A stretch of DNA of 64,000 nt, from contig JAVLUZ010000508.1 in NCBI GenBank assembly GCA_036768485.1, positions 558,001-622,000 on the forward strand. Reading direction: 5' to 3'. Both the position numbers and the translations under genes were made by a program. The notes beneath the pieces were generated by a model, which worked only from the letters and a program-made list of their open reading frames with translations, was not told where the DNA came from and searched no databases. Positions 23,640 through 33,724 of the stretch are shown in pieces (position 1 is the stretch's first letter; every line of letters starts with the position of its first letter). The stretch comes from Mermis nigrescens. Lineage: Eukaryota; Nematoda; Enoplea; Mermithida; Mermithidae.

Positions 23640-24180
23640 TAAATGCCATCTTGCGCATGCAGAGGTAAAATTTCTTGGCCACAGCATAAGTGCAATGGGC
23701 ATCGCTCCTGATATGTCCAAAGTCGCAGACTTAATCTCGTTTCCCGTGCCGAAAACCGTTAAATCCTTGCAGAAATTCCTTGGCTTAGTCCAATGGTTTA
23801 AGAAATTCGTTAAGGATCTTGCTAAAATCGCTAAACCATTATTCCATCTTCTTCGTAAAGATGTCGAATTTTGCTTGGAAGGCTGAACACCAAACTGCTT
23901 TTGAGCTTCTGAAGAAAGCATTTACATCCCCACCTATTTTGCAATTACCGAAATTCGATGATGAGCACTAGTTTATTTTAACAACTGACGCAAGTAACTA
24001 TGCGTTAGGTGCTATTTTTGACACAAAAGCATTTACCATCCAAAAATCGTTTTATTCTTAGCTATGCTAGTCGCGTGCTAAATTCTGCTGAATGTAATTA
24101 TGCTACTTTAGAAAAGGAAGCGTTAGCGGTAGTGTAGGCCATCAAGCATTATCGACATTATCTTTACGGTAAAAAATTTA
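23640..24180 (+). pseudogene. RT thumb/connection and truncated RNase H
   Basis: 'KPDKCHLAHAEVKFLGH' and 'LQKFLGLVQWFKKFVKDLA' are the RT thumb, in a new frame. RNase H follows with its TDASNYALGA motif (Asp at 23997) and TLEKEALAVV, with an in-frame TAG after it. After 'YLYGKKFIVET' the expected remainder of RNase H is missing and the sequence jumps to the spacer before integrase. At least two frame changes and stops are present. Confidence 0.82.
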
Positions 24181-26031
24181 TTGTCGAAACTTTCACGACA
24201 TCCTAAATATGATCATGCAGAACGCAAATATAAAGTAGAGCGCAAAAATATTGTTAACATCGCAAATTTAGAATCCGAAGATTCTGAGTCAGATGATGAA
24301 TCGGTTCCACCTGACCGATCGTGCTATAATGCGCCTACTGCACCAATTAATCATCCAAATGCACAAAATAATAATCCTACTGCGCAAACCAATCCTACCA
24401 ATTCTAAACCACCTACATTTCGCGAACGCTTGTTACTTACCGATGCCGAAAAAGCTGAAATGCTAACACCTGCGCGTTTACTCGCTGAGCAACGTGCAGA
24501 TGATGAATTGCATAAAATTCGCATTGCATTGAATGACTTAACAACGAAAAAATATCGTGACGAATTTTTTCTCGTAAACGATGTACTTTTTTGTCGTTTT
24601 CAACCTAAGCGTTCACCAACTGTCGTTCATCAAATAGTCATACCCAAATCTTTGCGTCGTTTTATATTAACGGAATTTCATGACTCTATTTTCGGAGCTC
24701 ATTTTTCATCGCGCAAAATTTTGCCCGCCATACAAATGCGTTATTGGTGGCCGCGCATGGAAAATGATGTGATCGCGTGGTGTCGGAATTGTGATGTGTG
24801 CTTACAACGTAAGGTCGCATTAAATTCCACATCCATTCCGTTGCAACCAATCGAAGTATCCGCGCCCTTTGAACTCATTGCGTGCGATTGTTTGCATATG
24901 CCGCGATCCCCCTCCGGAAATGACCAAATTGTAGTTTTTATGGATTATTTTACAAAATACGTGGAAGCTTTTGCTGTTTCTGACATAAAAGCAACAACAA
25001 TTGCAAATTTATTACTAAGAGAAATCATACCACGTTATGGAGTTCCCAAAAAATTTTTGACAGATCAGGGGTCAAATTTTACATCTACCCTCATTTCGGA
25101 AGTTTGCAAATTATTAAACGTTCAAAAAATATTTACAACCCCATATCACCCCCAGTGTGATGGGTTGGTGGAACGTTATAATCGAACTTTGATTGATTGT
25201 TTGTCTAAGCTGAGTGCGCGTTCCCAGTATGATTGGGAGCAATTTCTACCTTTTGCATTATTTGCATACCGCGCGACTCCGCAATCATCGACTAATATAT
25301 CTCCTTTTGAAATGCTTTATGGTCGCGAACCAGCATTTCCTCTTGACACTTTACTTATAAATGACTTCGTAATAAATCCGAACTTACCATCTGTTGCGGA
25401 AAAATATGTCATTGATTTAAAGCTGACTTTGCAAGATCTGCATGAAATCGCGTCTCAAAACTTAACGCAAGCGCGTAAGCAGCAAAAATCGCAATATGAC
25501 AAATCCGTAACGCATACAAATTTTAATCTCTCGGATATAGTCTATCTTAATAATACCTCAGTCATCCAACCTGAAATCGGTAAACTATCACCCAAGCGTG
25601 TTGGGCCATACCGAATTATTGACTTACCTACGCCTGAAACTGCGAAAATCGCATATGTCTATAATCCTCTCATCATTCATCACGTGCATAGGAATAGACT
25701 TCTACCTGAACCTAAACTACCTTATTCTGACTTAATTGTGGAAAAACACGCGTATGTCCCTGGCGATTTTGTGTTGGTAAAATTACCACATCGCCCTCTT
25801 GCCCCGGCAGTTGTCATAAGTTTTGAGGATTTACCGGGCAGGGAACAGAAAGCTAAGGACTGCGCGCCTGTACGTTTATTAAATGGTTCTAAAACAGCAC
25901 ATGCCGTACCATTATCTAATGTTTTTCCTTTTGCAGACCCATGGCTGCACAAGGTACCCCCAGCAAGGAGGCATTGTTGGAAGCAGCTGGTCGCCGATGC
26001 AAATTCGAGGGGCGTGATCCCGCGTCCCTAG
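24181..26031 (+). CDS. Retroelement integrase
   Basis: A 616-codon uninterrupted frame, the best preserved part of pol. An acidic Asn-rich spacer occupies residues about 20-80. The H-H-C-C zinc domain is at residues about 165-210 ('EFHDSIFGAHFSSRK', then CRNCDVCLQRK). The catalytic core has D236, D295 (FLTDQGSNF) and E331 (DGLVERYNRTL), that is D-x58-D-x35-E. A GPY/F-type motif (KRVGPYRIID) marks the C-terminal domain. The element's third ORF begins inside the last 91 bases in another frame. Its role would be insertion of the cDNA into the genome. No start codon is needed, as this was part of a polyprotein. Confidence 0.93.
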   Translation: MSKLSRHPKYDHAERKYKVERKNIVNIANLESEDSESDDESVPPDRSCYNAPTAPINHPNAQNNNPTAQTNPTNSKPPTFRERLLLTDAEKAEMLTPARLLAEQRADDELHKIRIALNDLTTKKYRDEFFLVNDVLFCRFQPKRSPTVVHQIVIPKSLRRFILTEFHDSIFGAHFSSRKILPAIQMRYWWPRMENDVIAWCRNCDVCLQRKVALNSTSIPLQPIEVSAPFELIACDCLHMPRSPSGNDQIVVFMDYFTKYVEAFAVSDIKATTIANLLLREIIPRYGVPKKFLTDQGSNFTSTLISEVCKLLNVQKIFTTPYHPQCDGLVERYNRTLIDCLSKLSARSQYDWEQFLPFALFAYRATPQSSTNISPFEMLYGREPAFPLDTLLINDFVINPNLPSVAEKYVIDLKLTLQDLHEIASQNLTQARKQQKSQYDKSVTHTNFNLSDIVYLNNTSVIQPEIGKLSPKRVGPYRIIDLPTPETAKIAYVYNPLIIHHVHRNRLLPEPKLPYSDLIVEKHAYVPGDFVLVKLPHRPLAPAVVISFEDLPGREQKAKDCAPVRLLNGSKTAHAVPLSNVFPFADPWLHKVPPARRHCWKQLVADANSRGVIPRP

Positions 26032-27431
26032 ATGAGTTTTGTTCGGCATTGACCACTATGGCTTTGGAGCGGGGCTTGGTCGTACCAGACCCGTTACCCC
26101 AAAACGATAATAGTCGTGTTGGCGGTCTAGAATCATTTACCGCAAAATGGATAAAGCATAAAGCATCACATAAAATCGTAAATCATAAAAAGCGTATTAA
26201 CGACCAGCAACTCTGGTGGGCGAATCGGTTTGGTAGATTTCCTTTGGTAACCCCTCGCGTACCAAAGAACAGACTTCTACCCACCGTCATAATCTCCGAT
26301 GACCAGAAGTCGTTTGCCGCCATTTTGGCGTTAATTCAGCCATCGAATATGACAAATGGCACTTTATTCTTAGGCTATGATTCCGAATTTGTGAATGACA
26401 GAAAAGGCAGGCATTATAAGACCTGGGACTTGCGTTATCAGCAACTATGTCCCACTTACCAGGACCTCCATGGCCCATTCGTACGCTACGTCCAAGTTGC
26501 GAGCGCGAACGGCCATGTGTTCTGTTGGGATCTAGCAAAGTTCCCGCAACCTCCGTTCGGGCTTCACCAGTTGCTTGAAACGCGCTTACCTAACGTATAT
26601 ATGGTTTGTTATGACCCAACGCAAGATCGACTTGCGTATTTCCATGTCTATGGGCCAACTTTCGAGGAAATTGTGGCAATACCGGATGCAGAAATTTGCA
26701 GTAAACTGCACTGGAAAGATCCATTCATTGCAAATTTCATTGATATTCAGCCATTGGCGAGAACGTTTACGCGTCGTTTACGCATTAAAGCGCAGTCACA
26801 CTCATTAAAGCGCTTGGCCAAATTCTTTTTTGACATGTATATTGATCCAAACGCGCCTGATAACTTCGGACAGGCATGGAGCTTACCCTTAACTAGGGAC
26901 ATGCAGCATTATCTAGCGATGGACGCCCTCATAACTATCGATGTGTTTATATTGATAGAAGGGTGCACGCAAGATAATCGCATTACTGACAATAGAAAAC
27001 CCATGTCGGTTTTGTTTACAGGTGACGAACTGTATATTAAGGCTAGCGGTCCTAAAGCTAAAGTGCGCATACCGCTGTCGACTAGTAAACCACCTCAGGG
27101 ACAGTCGACCAGCGCAGCTGCTGACGCTGAAGTTGATTCGAATGGCGAAGAGTTAATCTTAGCTGAGGACTTTTATTGCCCAGCTCCGCAACCGCCAGTG
27201 GCCATAGCTGCGGCCACTACCATCGCTTCTGTAACGGATGCGATGGCTCACATTAATGTTTTCGAGAATCCAATGTTCTATGCTCAGGAATTGCAGACCG
27301 TTGCCGACCCAGTTTCGGGCCCGGTCAATGCGCCTGACATGGAACCTAAGTCAAAACCAACTAGCTCGAGCACTGCCAGCTTCTGTGTTTTTGTCGCAAA
27401 CCGATATTCCCTACGATTTGCCTATGGTTGA
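25941..27431 (+). CDS. Third ORF: DEDDy 3'-5' exonuclease-like protein in an LTR retroelement
   Basis: Starts with ATG inside the integrase frame (overlap 91 bases) and is open for 496 codons. Residues about 1-135 are unrecognised and basic. Residues 141-341 carry the ordered motifs of the DEDDy exonuclease superfamily (RNase D/WRN type): exo I LGYDSEF (D147, E149), exo II NFIDIQPLA (D268), and exo III WSLPLTRDMQHYLAMDAL (Y324, D328), preceded by SLKRLAKFFF. All four acidic residues and the Tyr are present. The last part is Ala/Pro/Ser-rich. Near 27375 the coding appears to move to another frame, so the stop at 27431 is probably a mutation. A role in trimming RNA or cDNA ends, or in host interaction, is speculation. 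An alternative is capture of a host exonuclease without retained function. Confidence 0.8.
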   Translation: MAAQGTPSKEALLEAAGRRCKFEGRDPASLDEFCSALTTMALERGLVVPDPLPQNDNSRVGGLESFTAKWIKHKASHKIVNHKKRINDQQLWWANRFGRFPLVTPRVPKNRLLPTVIISDDQKSFAAILALIQPSNMTNGTLFLGYDSEFVNDRKGRHYKTWDLRYQQLCPTYQDLHGPFVRYVQVASANGHVFCWDLAKFPQPPFGLHQLLETRLPNVYMVCYDPTQDRLAYFHVYGPTFEEIVAIPDAEICSKLHWKDPFIANFIDIQPLARTFTRRLRIKAQSHSLKRLAKFFFDMYIDPNAPDNFGQAWSLPLTRDMQHYLAMDALITIDVFILIEGCTQDNRITDNRKPMSVLFTGDELYIKASGPKAKVRIPLSTSKPPQGQSTSAAADAEVDSNGEELILAEDFYCPAPQPPVAIAAATTIASVTDAMAHINVFENPMFYAQELQTVADPVSGPVNAPDMEPKSKPTSSSTASFCVFVANRYSLRFAYG

Positions 27432-29229
27432 CGTTGAACCATCCATTTCCACTGAGGATGACGATTTATCTCCCAAACGTTTAGTGATGGCGTTATCTGA
27501 CGCCGAGGCGGACAGACAAGCTATCTTGTCGCCACCGCGTGTAACACGCGGAGCAATGGCTCGAAAAGGGATTGTTACCGTTTCGCAACCAATTGTCTCG
27601 CAATCGCTTGCGGCGGACCAACAAGTGCCCTTGGGCATCAGTTCGCTCGCACCTTTGCCGACTTCGCAGCCGGGTCGGGTAGAGCGTGATTCTGAGCCCG
27701 ACGTGATCATGACTGAAATTATTGGTTTTCTGCCGCAACCACAACGTACATTAGCTGCACACGAAGTACCACAAGTAGCATTATACACGCAAGTCACGTC
27801 TCGGCCCATGCCACAAGGTACGTTGGCACCGGATACTCGTTTTACAGCTTCTATGGCCATGGCGGGTGTGTCTAGTACCGTGGCAAATATTCAACCACAG
27901 GCTACGCTAAGCCAATCATCAAATATGCAAGTCGCAATACCTGTGCACGTTCAAGCTATTTGCGAACATATGTCCGCGAATGAAAGCGCTAGAGTACAAA
28001 ATCGCTCGCGCTACGTACAGCATTTCTTCACCATGATGGAAAATATGATGCGCGGACCACTGTGCACTATTGCGCCAGTCATTTTGCACGACTTACGTTC
28101 CTATTTGGGTGAGGTCGCAGGATCGCGTTTATATGATCAGTTGGTCGAAGCTGCTCAAGTGTACTTCGATCGAGTGTACGCAATCCATTTGCAGTACGCG
28201 ACTTTGACTGACTCGCCCTCGCGTCCTTTAGTGTGGCCTACAATTGCACAGCCAGCGGCTGGTGTTGATCGTGAGCCCGCACCTTGGTTTATTAGCAAAA
28301 TGAGCGTGTTTAACCAATTATTTTACCCCGACCAATACTTCGTGCGCATACAGTTTTTTATCACAACTGGAATGATGTTGTACGAGGTTCCGCTCAAGTA
28401 TTTGGTTGTACACCCACACCTTGACGCACCGAGCGAGGTGATCGACGGCATTACACATCAGATTCGCCCGGATTTATATCCGCACAGAATGTCACCAGTG
28501 CCGGATCACCTAGCGCCCATTTTAATATCGACACGTCAGATGGTCGATATTTTCGATACTTTCTGAGAATTTCAATCATTATATGATTCAGAGTATCAAC
28601 ACATGACGATCTTTTCTTCAATAGACGTCATGCGCGCTACAGTGCTTTTGGAATTTTTAGATAGGAAATTCCACTTCTTTGCGTACGCCTACGGCAATGC
28701 CAGAATAGGTTGGCGCATGGTGGAACAGTTACGTCGCATGTTGCGCGTAGCATTCCTTGGCAAATCTTACATGCCATCGCCACGTGAGGCTTTTCCAGAA
28801 TTCCCGGACTTAACGGCACGAATTGAAAGTCCTCATGTTTTGCATAACATGATTAGGCAAATTCGGTTAGCTACTGACCCACCACTCGAAGTTCCAGTTC
28901 AATTCGATCGTTTCAGAGGTCAGCAAAAATCTGTATTTTACCTCAAACATCGAATTCAAGGCGAATTAGAAAAAATTCGTAGAGAAAGGCAACAGGCATC
29001 CTCGCAGGAACCGAGCGGATCCGCAGCGAGCCTTGATATGCCAGAAGTCGATCTTTCTTTGGAAGCACAAATTGAAATGCGTAGAACATGCATGACGATC
29101 GAGAAACGCGATTGTGAGAATTTGGCAATGGAAATGCCACGCTTGCGACAAAGTTACGCGCCGCCGGTTCTCTTGCTGAGTCTTCAGAAGTTTGTCACAT
29201 GTCAGAAGATGAACACAAAGCCAAATTGA
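27375..29229 (+). CDS. Third ORF, continuation: unrecognised region with one in-frame stop
   Basis: Open in the integrase frame from before 27375, with one TGA at 28564-28566, and continuing in the same frame to 29229. It begins 'TDIPYDLPMVDVEPSISTED', followed by a Pro/Thr/Gln-rich stretch (to about 27960). Then comes a probably helical region ('CEHMSANESARVQNRSRYVQ', 'MMENMMRGPLCTIAP', 'GSRLYDQLVEAAQVYFDRVY') without a domain I can name. After 28600 it is basic and Glu/Arg-rich. There are no signal peptide, membrane anchors or cysteine pattern, so it does not look like an env glycoprotein. A further frame change lies near 29180. Confidence 0.6.
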
Positions 29230-30090
29230 ATCGTTTTTACGATACTAAATCCGAGCACACTTTGCGTCGGCTAAAGAATTTGGAAAAACAACGAGTCAGA
29301 AGGCTCGTCCAAGCTGAAGTTGCAGCTAAGTTAAAGCACGTTTAGGCCAAAGAGGATTGAGGCGGCAAGACCCGCAGTCATCCCGGCAACGCTACGCACA
29401 AACGCATCACCGTTCACAATCGCAAGCACAACCGCAGACACAAGTAAAACCACATGTACAGCAATACACAAGACCGCAGACCCAACCTCGGCAACAGCAG
29501 CAATTTACGGAATCGCGTGAGCGTTCGGAGCGTATTCTCAGGCCAATGCTGGTCATCTGTCGCGCTCGCAACAGCAGCAGCCTTATGAATACCGCCGTCT
29601 GCCACAGTTGAACCGCGGAATTCATTGGAGCCGGTCACAATCCCGTCAACGACAACAATGGGACCAGTCGTATTGCTCACCGTTGGAGCAAAGTCAACCA
29701 GCCACCGGGGCTATCAGCCACAACCTCCACCCGGCCCACTTTTGCCAAAACCGTGGCCTGTTACGCAACAACAACAGCGTCCACTCAAACCTTCTTGTGA
29801 TCAATCTTACGGTTTTAGGCCGGAGCAATTATTTACTCCGCCGCCACCTATACCGCGTCATTACGCGGATGACTACGAGGACGACGACGATTTTGAGGAT
29901 GACGATTGACCAGTCAATCCACATTGACGCTTACGCCAACATATGTACGGGCGTAGGCAATCGCCATATCAGTATCATGAGCGTTCAAATACGCGTCACG
30001 AACCGGAATTGGATCAAGAATATTTTCAACGTCAAAGACGTCACGGAAAACCGCATGGCTCAAAGGCCAATTATCAGGATCGTTATTAAT
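29180..30090 (+). pseudogene. Third ORF, C-terminal Gln/Pro-rich acidic tail, frameshifted
   Basis: After 29180 a charged helical stretch follows in a new frame ('NRFYDTKSEHTLRRLKNLEK'), ending at 29343-29345. Then come Gln/Arg/Ser-rich frames (29357-29611), a Pro-rich piece with PLLPKPWPVTQQQQ and an acidic run DDYEDDDDFEDDD (to 29909), and remnants to about 30090. The same order of motifs is open in one frame in the inverted copy (33725-34416 minus), so this tail belongs to the element and has decayed here. Confidence 0.65.
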
Positions 30091-30893
30091 TATCAAGTTC
30101 GACGTACTGAACTTTTTGGAACTCTGCAACGGCGTCGAATTCGACCAGCAGCTTTTTGTCAATTTTTTCGTTTTTCGTCCTGATGTGGATTCCAGGACTT
30201 CGTGTATTGTTTATTTCTTGTGTATTTTTTTGCTTTTGTCATTTTTTCTCTTGCTGTAAAAATTTTTCTTTGACGGTGCTCATATTTTTCCTCGTTATCT
30301 CGCATAATTGCCATTTTTCTCGTTTTTATTGTTACCTCGTATTTTAACTCGTCAGTGTCTTTAATTTTTTGCTCAGCATAATTTTGCCTTATCATTCCGT
30401 ATTTTAATTTGTCTTTTGCTCAATTAGCGGTTTTACTATTATGGTACCTTAACTCGTTAACGGACAAGGGGTTAATTTATACCCAATCTACAAATTTTTC
30501 AATTCAAAATTTTTCTCATTACCCGGGGACGGAAGGAGGCTACTTGGGCAGCGAGATCGAATATTATGCTATGCTGTCCAAGACTGGAGTTCATCATTAC
30601 TCGGGCAACAATATAGTTATCCCTAGCGCCATTGAGAGTGTTGCTCGAGAGTTTCCTGAGTGCAAACGAGGTCATGCGTTGACCGTTACCGGTTATTGCT
30701 ATTTGTTATTTTTCATTCTTTTTATTTTCGTTTTTCACGTTCGCTCAGGATGAGGCATTGCGGATGCCGGAGTTGAGGCGTTGCGAACACCAGAGAGCCA
30801 AGTTGTAGAGCGTCGCCGACGCTAGTGTTTATGGTTTACCCCCAAAAAAATTTTCCACTTCGTTTCAAATTTTTTTTTCTATACGTGGGGGAG
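30091..30893 (+). other. 3' untranslated part of the retroelement and polypurine tract
   Basis: T-rich sequence with no recognised domain. It ends in 'tacgtgggggag' immediately before the 3' LTR. The run GGGGGAG is the expected polypurine tract for plus-strand priming, and the inverted copy has the same purine run beside its LTR. Frames such as 30409-30753 show no family resemblance. Confidence 0.7.
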
Positions 30894-31964
30894 TGTAACT
30901 ACGAGAGTTACACGTATAGGCAGACTTACCTTAGCAGTTCCGCGATAGCCATAACATAGCCAATACTAGTAGCTATCTATGATAGTGCACTGTGGGCTAT
31001 GCCTTTGGTCTTCCCATTATTTCCCCAAATTTTCAATAATAAAAAACATTTAGATACTTGTCCAGTAGCATAGAGTTAAGTGTATGATAATAGTAATCGT
31101 TTCATGCATACCGCTTGTGCAATCGAGAATATTCGATCTGAGATAAAGGCTTATCAGTATTACGTTAATTTGATCTTTATTTGTTTTACTGTAATGGCCC
31201 TTGAGGCCAGTGTACGTAACGTTGTAGTTTGGAGTCTGGCTTTTTGGTTTTTTGTTGGCCGGTTATTCGACTGTATAGTCTGTACATTATTGTTTTTCTT
31301 TTGCGTATTTTGTTGTCCGGCTGAAGGCCGTGGTTTCTGCGTCGAATTAAAATTAGAGAAAACCTACCCAGTGGTTTTTGGTTATACCGAGGGTTAGGTC
31401 GGCCATTATCCCTACGTCAAGGACTTCCACCCAACTAGTGGACTGATAGGTAAATTTCGTATGATAGTCTATTTTATTTGGAAATCCTAATTTATTTCTC
31501 AAGCCAAAAATTGATCAAAAATATTATCTAATTTTTAAGGATGATTGATCAGCGTAAAGCTCGTTGTTGTTGTTTTCATTGTTCAGCGTGCTACACATAT
31601 TAGGAACCAAAAACATTTTTGATCAGGCACTGATTGAAAATAAGTTAAATAAACAACTTGAGCTTGAGATAGGTCAACTGACCTCCGCAGCAAATTCCGA
31701 GACTAGGTAGGTAGCCTTAGGTCTTAGGGCGTAGCTGCTGAGATCACCCGACGAAAAGCAGCCAGCAATATTAGGGCTGAGGGGATCGAAGCCGTAAGGT
31801 CTGTAAGGGTCCAAAGATCAAAAGCCATTCAGAGCCACGCAATCGGGGCCAGCACTAAGCGTAGACTTAAGTACCTACGTACCTAGGTAAATCTCGAAGG
31901 TAATGTATCGGACCTATGCCGATTCTTTGCAGACATAGGGCGGCTCTACGGCTCTACATTTACA
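30894..31964 (+). repeat. 3' LTR, 1071 bp
   Basis: Begins TGTAACTACGAGAGTTACA (itself an inverted repeat) and ends CTACATTTACA, the TG...CA form of LTRs. It is followed by the target copy TACA. The same sequence is found inverted at 31971-32995 and 37106-38160. Those three alignments fix both ends. Confidence 0.92.
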
Positions 31965-31970
31965 TACATG

Positions 31971-32995
31971 TGTAAATAAAGAGTCGCCCTATGTCTACGG
32001 AATCAACATTAGGAACGGGTGTATTCACCTTTGGGACTTACTTAGGTACTTAGGTACTTAGATCTGCTCTCAGCGCTGGCCCCGATCGCTTAGTCTGGAG
32101 CGACTTTGGTCTTTGGACCCTTACAGACCCTACGGCTTTGATCCCCTTGGTCCTAATATTGCTGACCGCTTCTTGACGGGTGATCTCAGCAGCTACACAC
32201 TAAGCCCTAAGAATACCTACCTAAACCCCGGAATTGCCGCAAGGTCAGTTGACCTATCTCAACTCGCTCAAGTCGATGAATTAACTCGTTTTCGAGGTTC
32301 GAATCAATCAGAAATGTTTTTGGTTCCTAATGTACGTAGCACAATGAAATTTGAAAACAACACCAATGAGCTCTTGACTGATCAATCATCATAGAAGATT
32401 AAATAATTTTTTTGACCAATTTTAGGGTTGAGAAAAGAATATTGAATATTGAACGAAATAAATAATCACACAAAATTTACCTATTCCTTTCCACCTAGTC
32501 TCAGAAATCCTCGACGTTTGTAGGCAACCGACCTCACCCGCAATATATAACACCCCTGGGTGGGTTTTCTATTTTATTTTAACAATATGTACACGGCCTT
32601 GTGCCGGAAAGCAAAAATAACAACTAAAACAAATAGAACGCACCAGACGATAAAATCGTGCATCAGCCAACTAACTGATGATCTCATAGAATCATTACAG
32701 TAAACAAAAGTTTACGTTAAAATAACATAAGACAAAATTACTTTTTAACTCACATCGAATATTCTAAACTAAGATAAGCGGTAACGCATAAAACAATTAC
32801 TATTATAATATACTTGATTCTATGTTACCGGAAAAGTATCTTATTAATTTTTATAATGAAAATTTGGGAAAAGATGGGAGACTGAAGGCATAGCCACAAG
32901 TGCACTATCGCGCAATAGCTACTCGTATTGGCTATGTTAATGGCTACCGCAAACTGCTAACACTAGTTTGCAAACGTGTAACTGTCGTAATTACA
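31971..32995 (-). repeat. Inverted LTR of the second copy, 1025 bp
   Basis: Reading on the minus strand it starts TGTAATTACGACAGTTACACG and ends CTTTATTTACA. It diverges visibly from the plus-strand LTR through many substitutions and small gaps. Confidence 0.9.
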
Positions 32996-33724
32996 CTCCC
33001 CATGTATAGAAAAAAATTAGACACAAAGTGGGGAATTTTTTCGGGGGTACACAACGAACAACTGGCGTCCGCAACGCCTCATCCTGAGCAAATGTAACAA
33101 CAAAAATAAAAATAACAATGGTAATAACAATAACGCCAACGCATGGCCTCGTTCGCACTCAGGAACACTCTCAACAAAGCTAATTCTTGCTTCAGCTCAT
33201 CAGCTTGTTTGAGCAATTCTTCCTCCTCCTTTTTCCATGAAGCTCTTGCATCCGGAGTTGAACCATTTTGCACAAGAAACTCTGGCGCCTCAGCCTTCCT
33301 TCAGCTCCTGGGTAAGGAAAAATTTTGAATTGAAAAAGATTTTTAGATTGGGTGTAAAAACCCGTTGTCCATTGAACAATTAAGATACCATAATAGTAAT
33401 ACCGCTATTGAGCAAAAATTTTAAGACACGAGATTATAAGGCAAGATTATGCATGAGCGAAAATTAAAGACACAGACAATTTTAAAATACGCAGGTAACG
33501 ATAAAATGAGGAATGTGATTATGCAAGATGACAAGAAAAATAAGCACCAACAATCAGAAAATTACAGCAATAATTTGGACGAGAAAAAATGTCAAACAAG
33601 AAAAATAAACAAAATGCAAAAATGGTCCTGGAATCAACATCAGGATAAAAACAAAAAAAGAAACAAAGCAGCTGCTGGTCAATTTGACGCCTATCGCAGA
33701 GTTCAGTGCGTCAAACTTGAGAGC

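Larger units (their letters stand above)
20640..31964 (+). mobile_element. Ty3/gypsy-type LTR retroelement with an exonuclease ORF, defective
   Basis: An 11.3-kb element flanked by the 4-bp duplication TACA (20636-20639 and 31965-31968). Gene order is gag, protease, reverse transcriptase, RNase H, integrase (the Ty3/gypsy order), then a long extra ORF. The 5' LTR is reduced to its first 89 bp and runs straight into gag, so leader, primer site and the start of gag are deleted. A purine tract precedes the full 3' LTR. Several frameshifts, in-frame stops and a deletion in RNase H make it non-autonomous. A truncated inverted relative lies at 31971-34416. Confidence 0.9.

Noticed and set aside
29357..29680. 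Opposite-strand Cys-rich frames (72 and 88 codons)
   Set aside because: Shadows of the CAA/CAG-rich coding of the retroelement tail.
30409..31397. Frames of 114 and 105 codons around the 3' LTR considered as env
   Set aside because: They are hydrophobic by T-richness only, cross the LTR border or lie within the LTR, and lack a signal peptide, fusion peptide or cysteine pattern.
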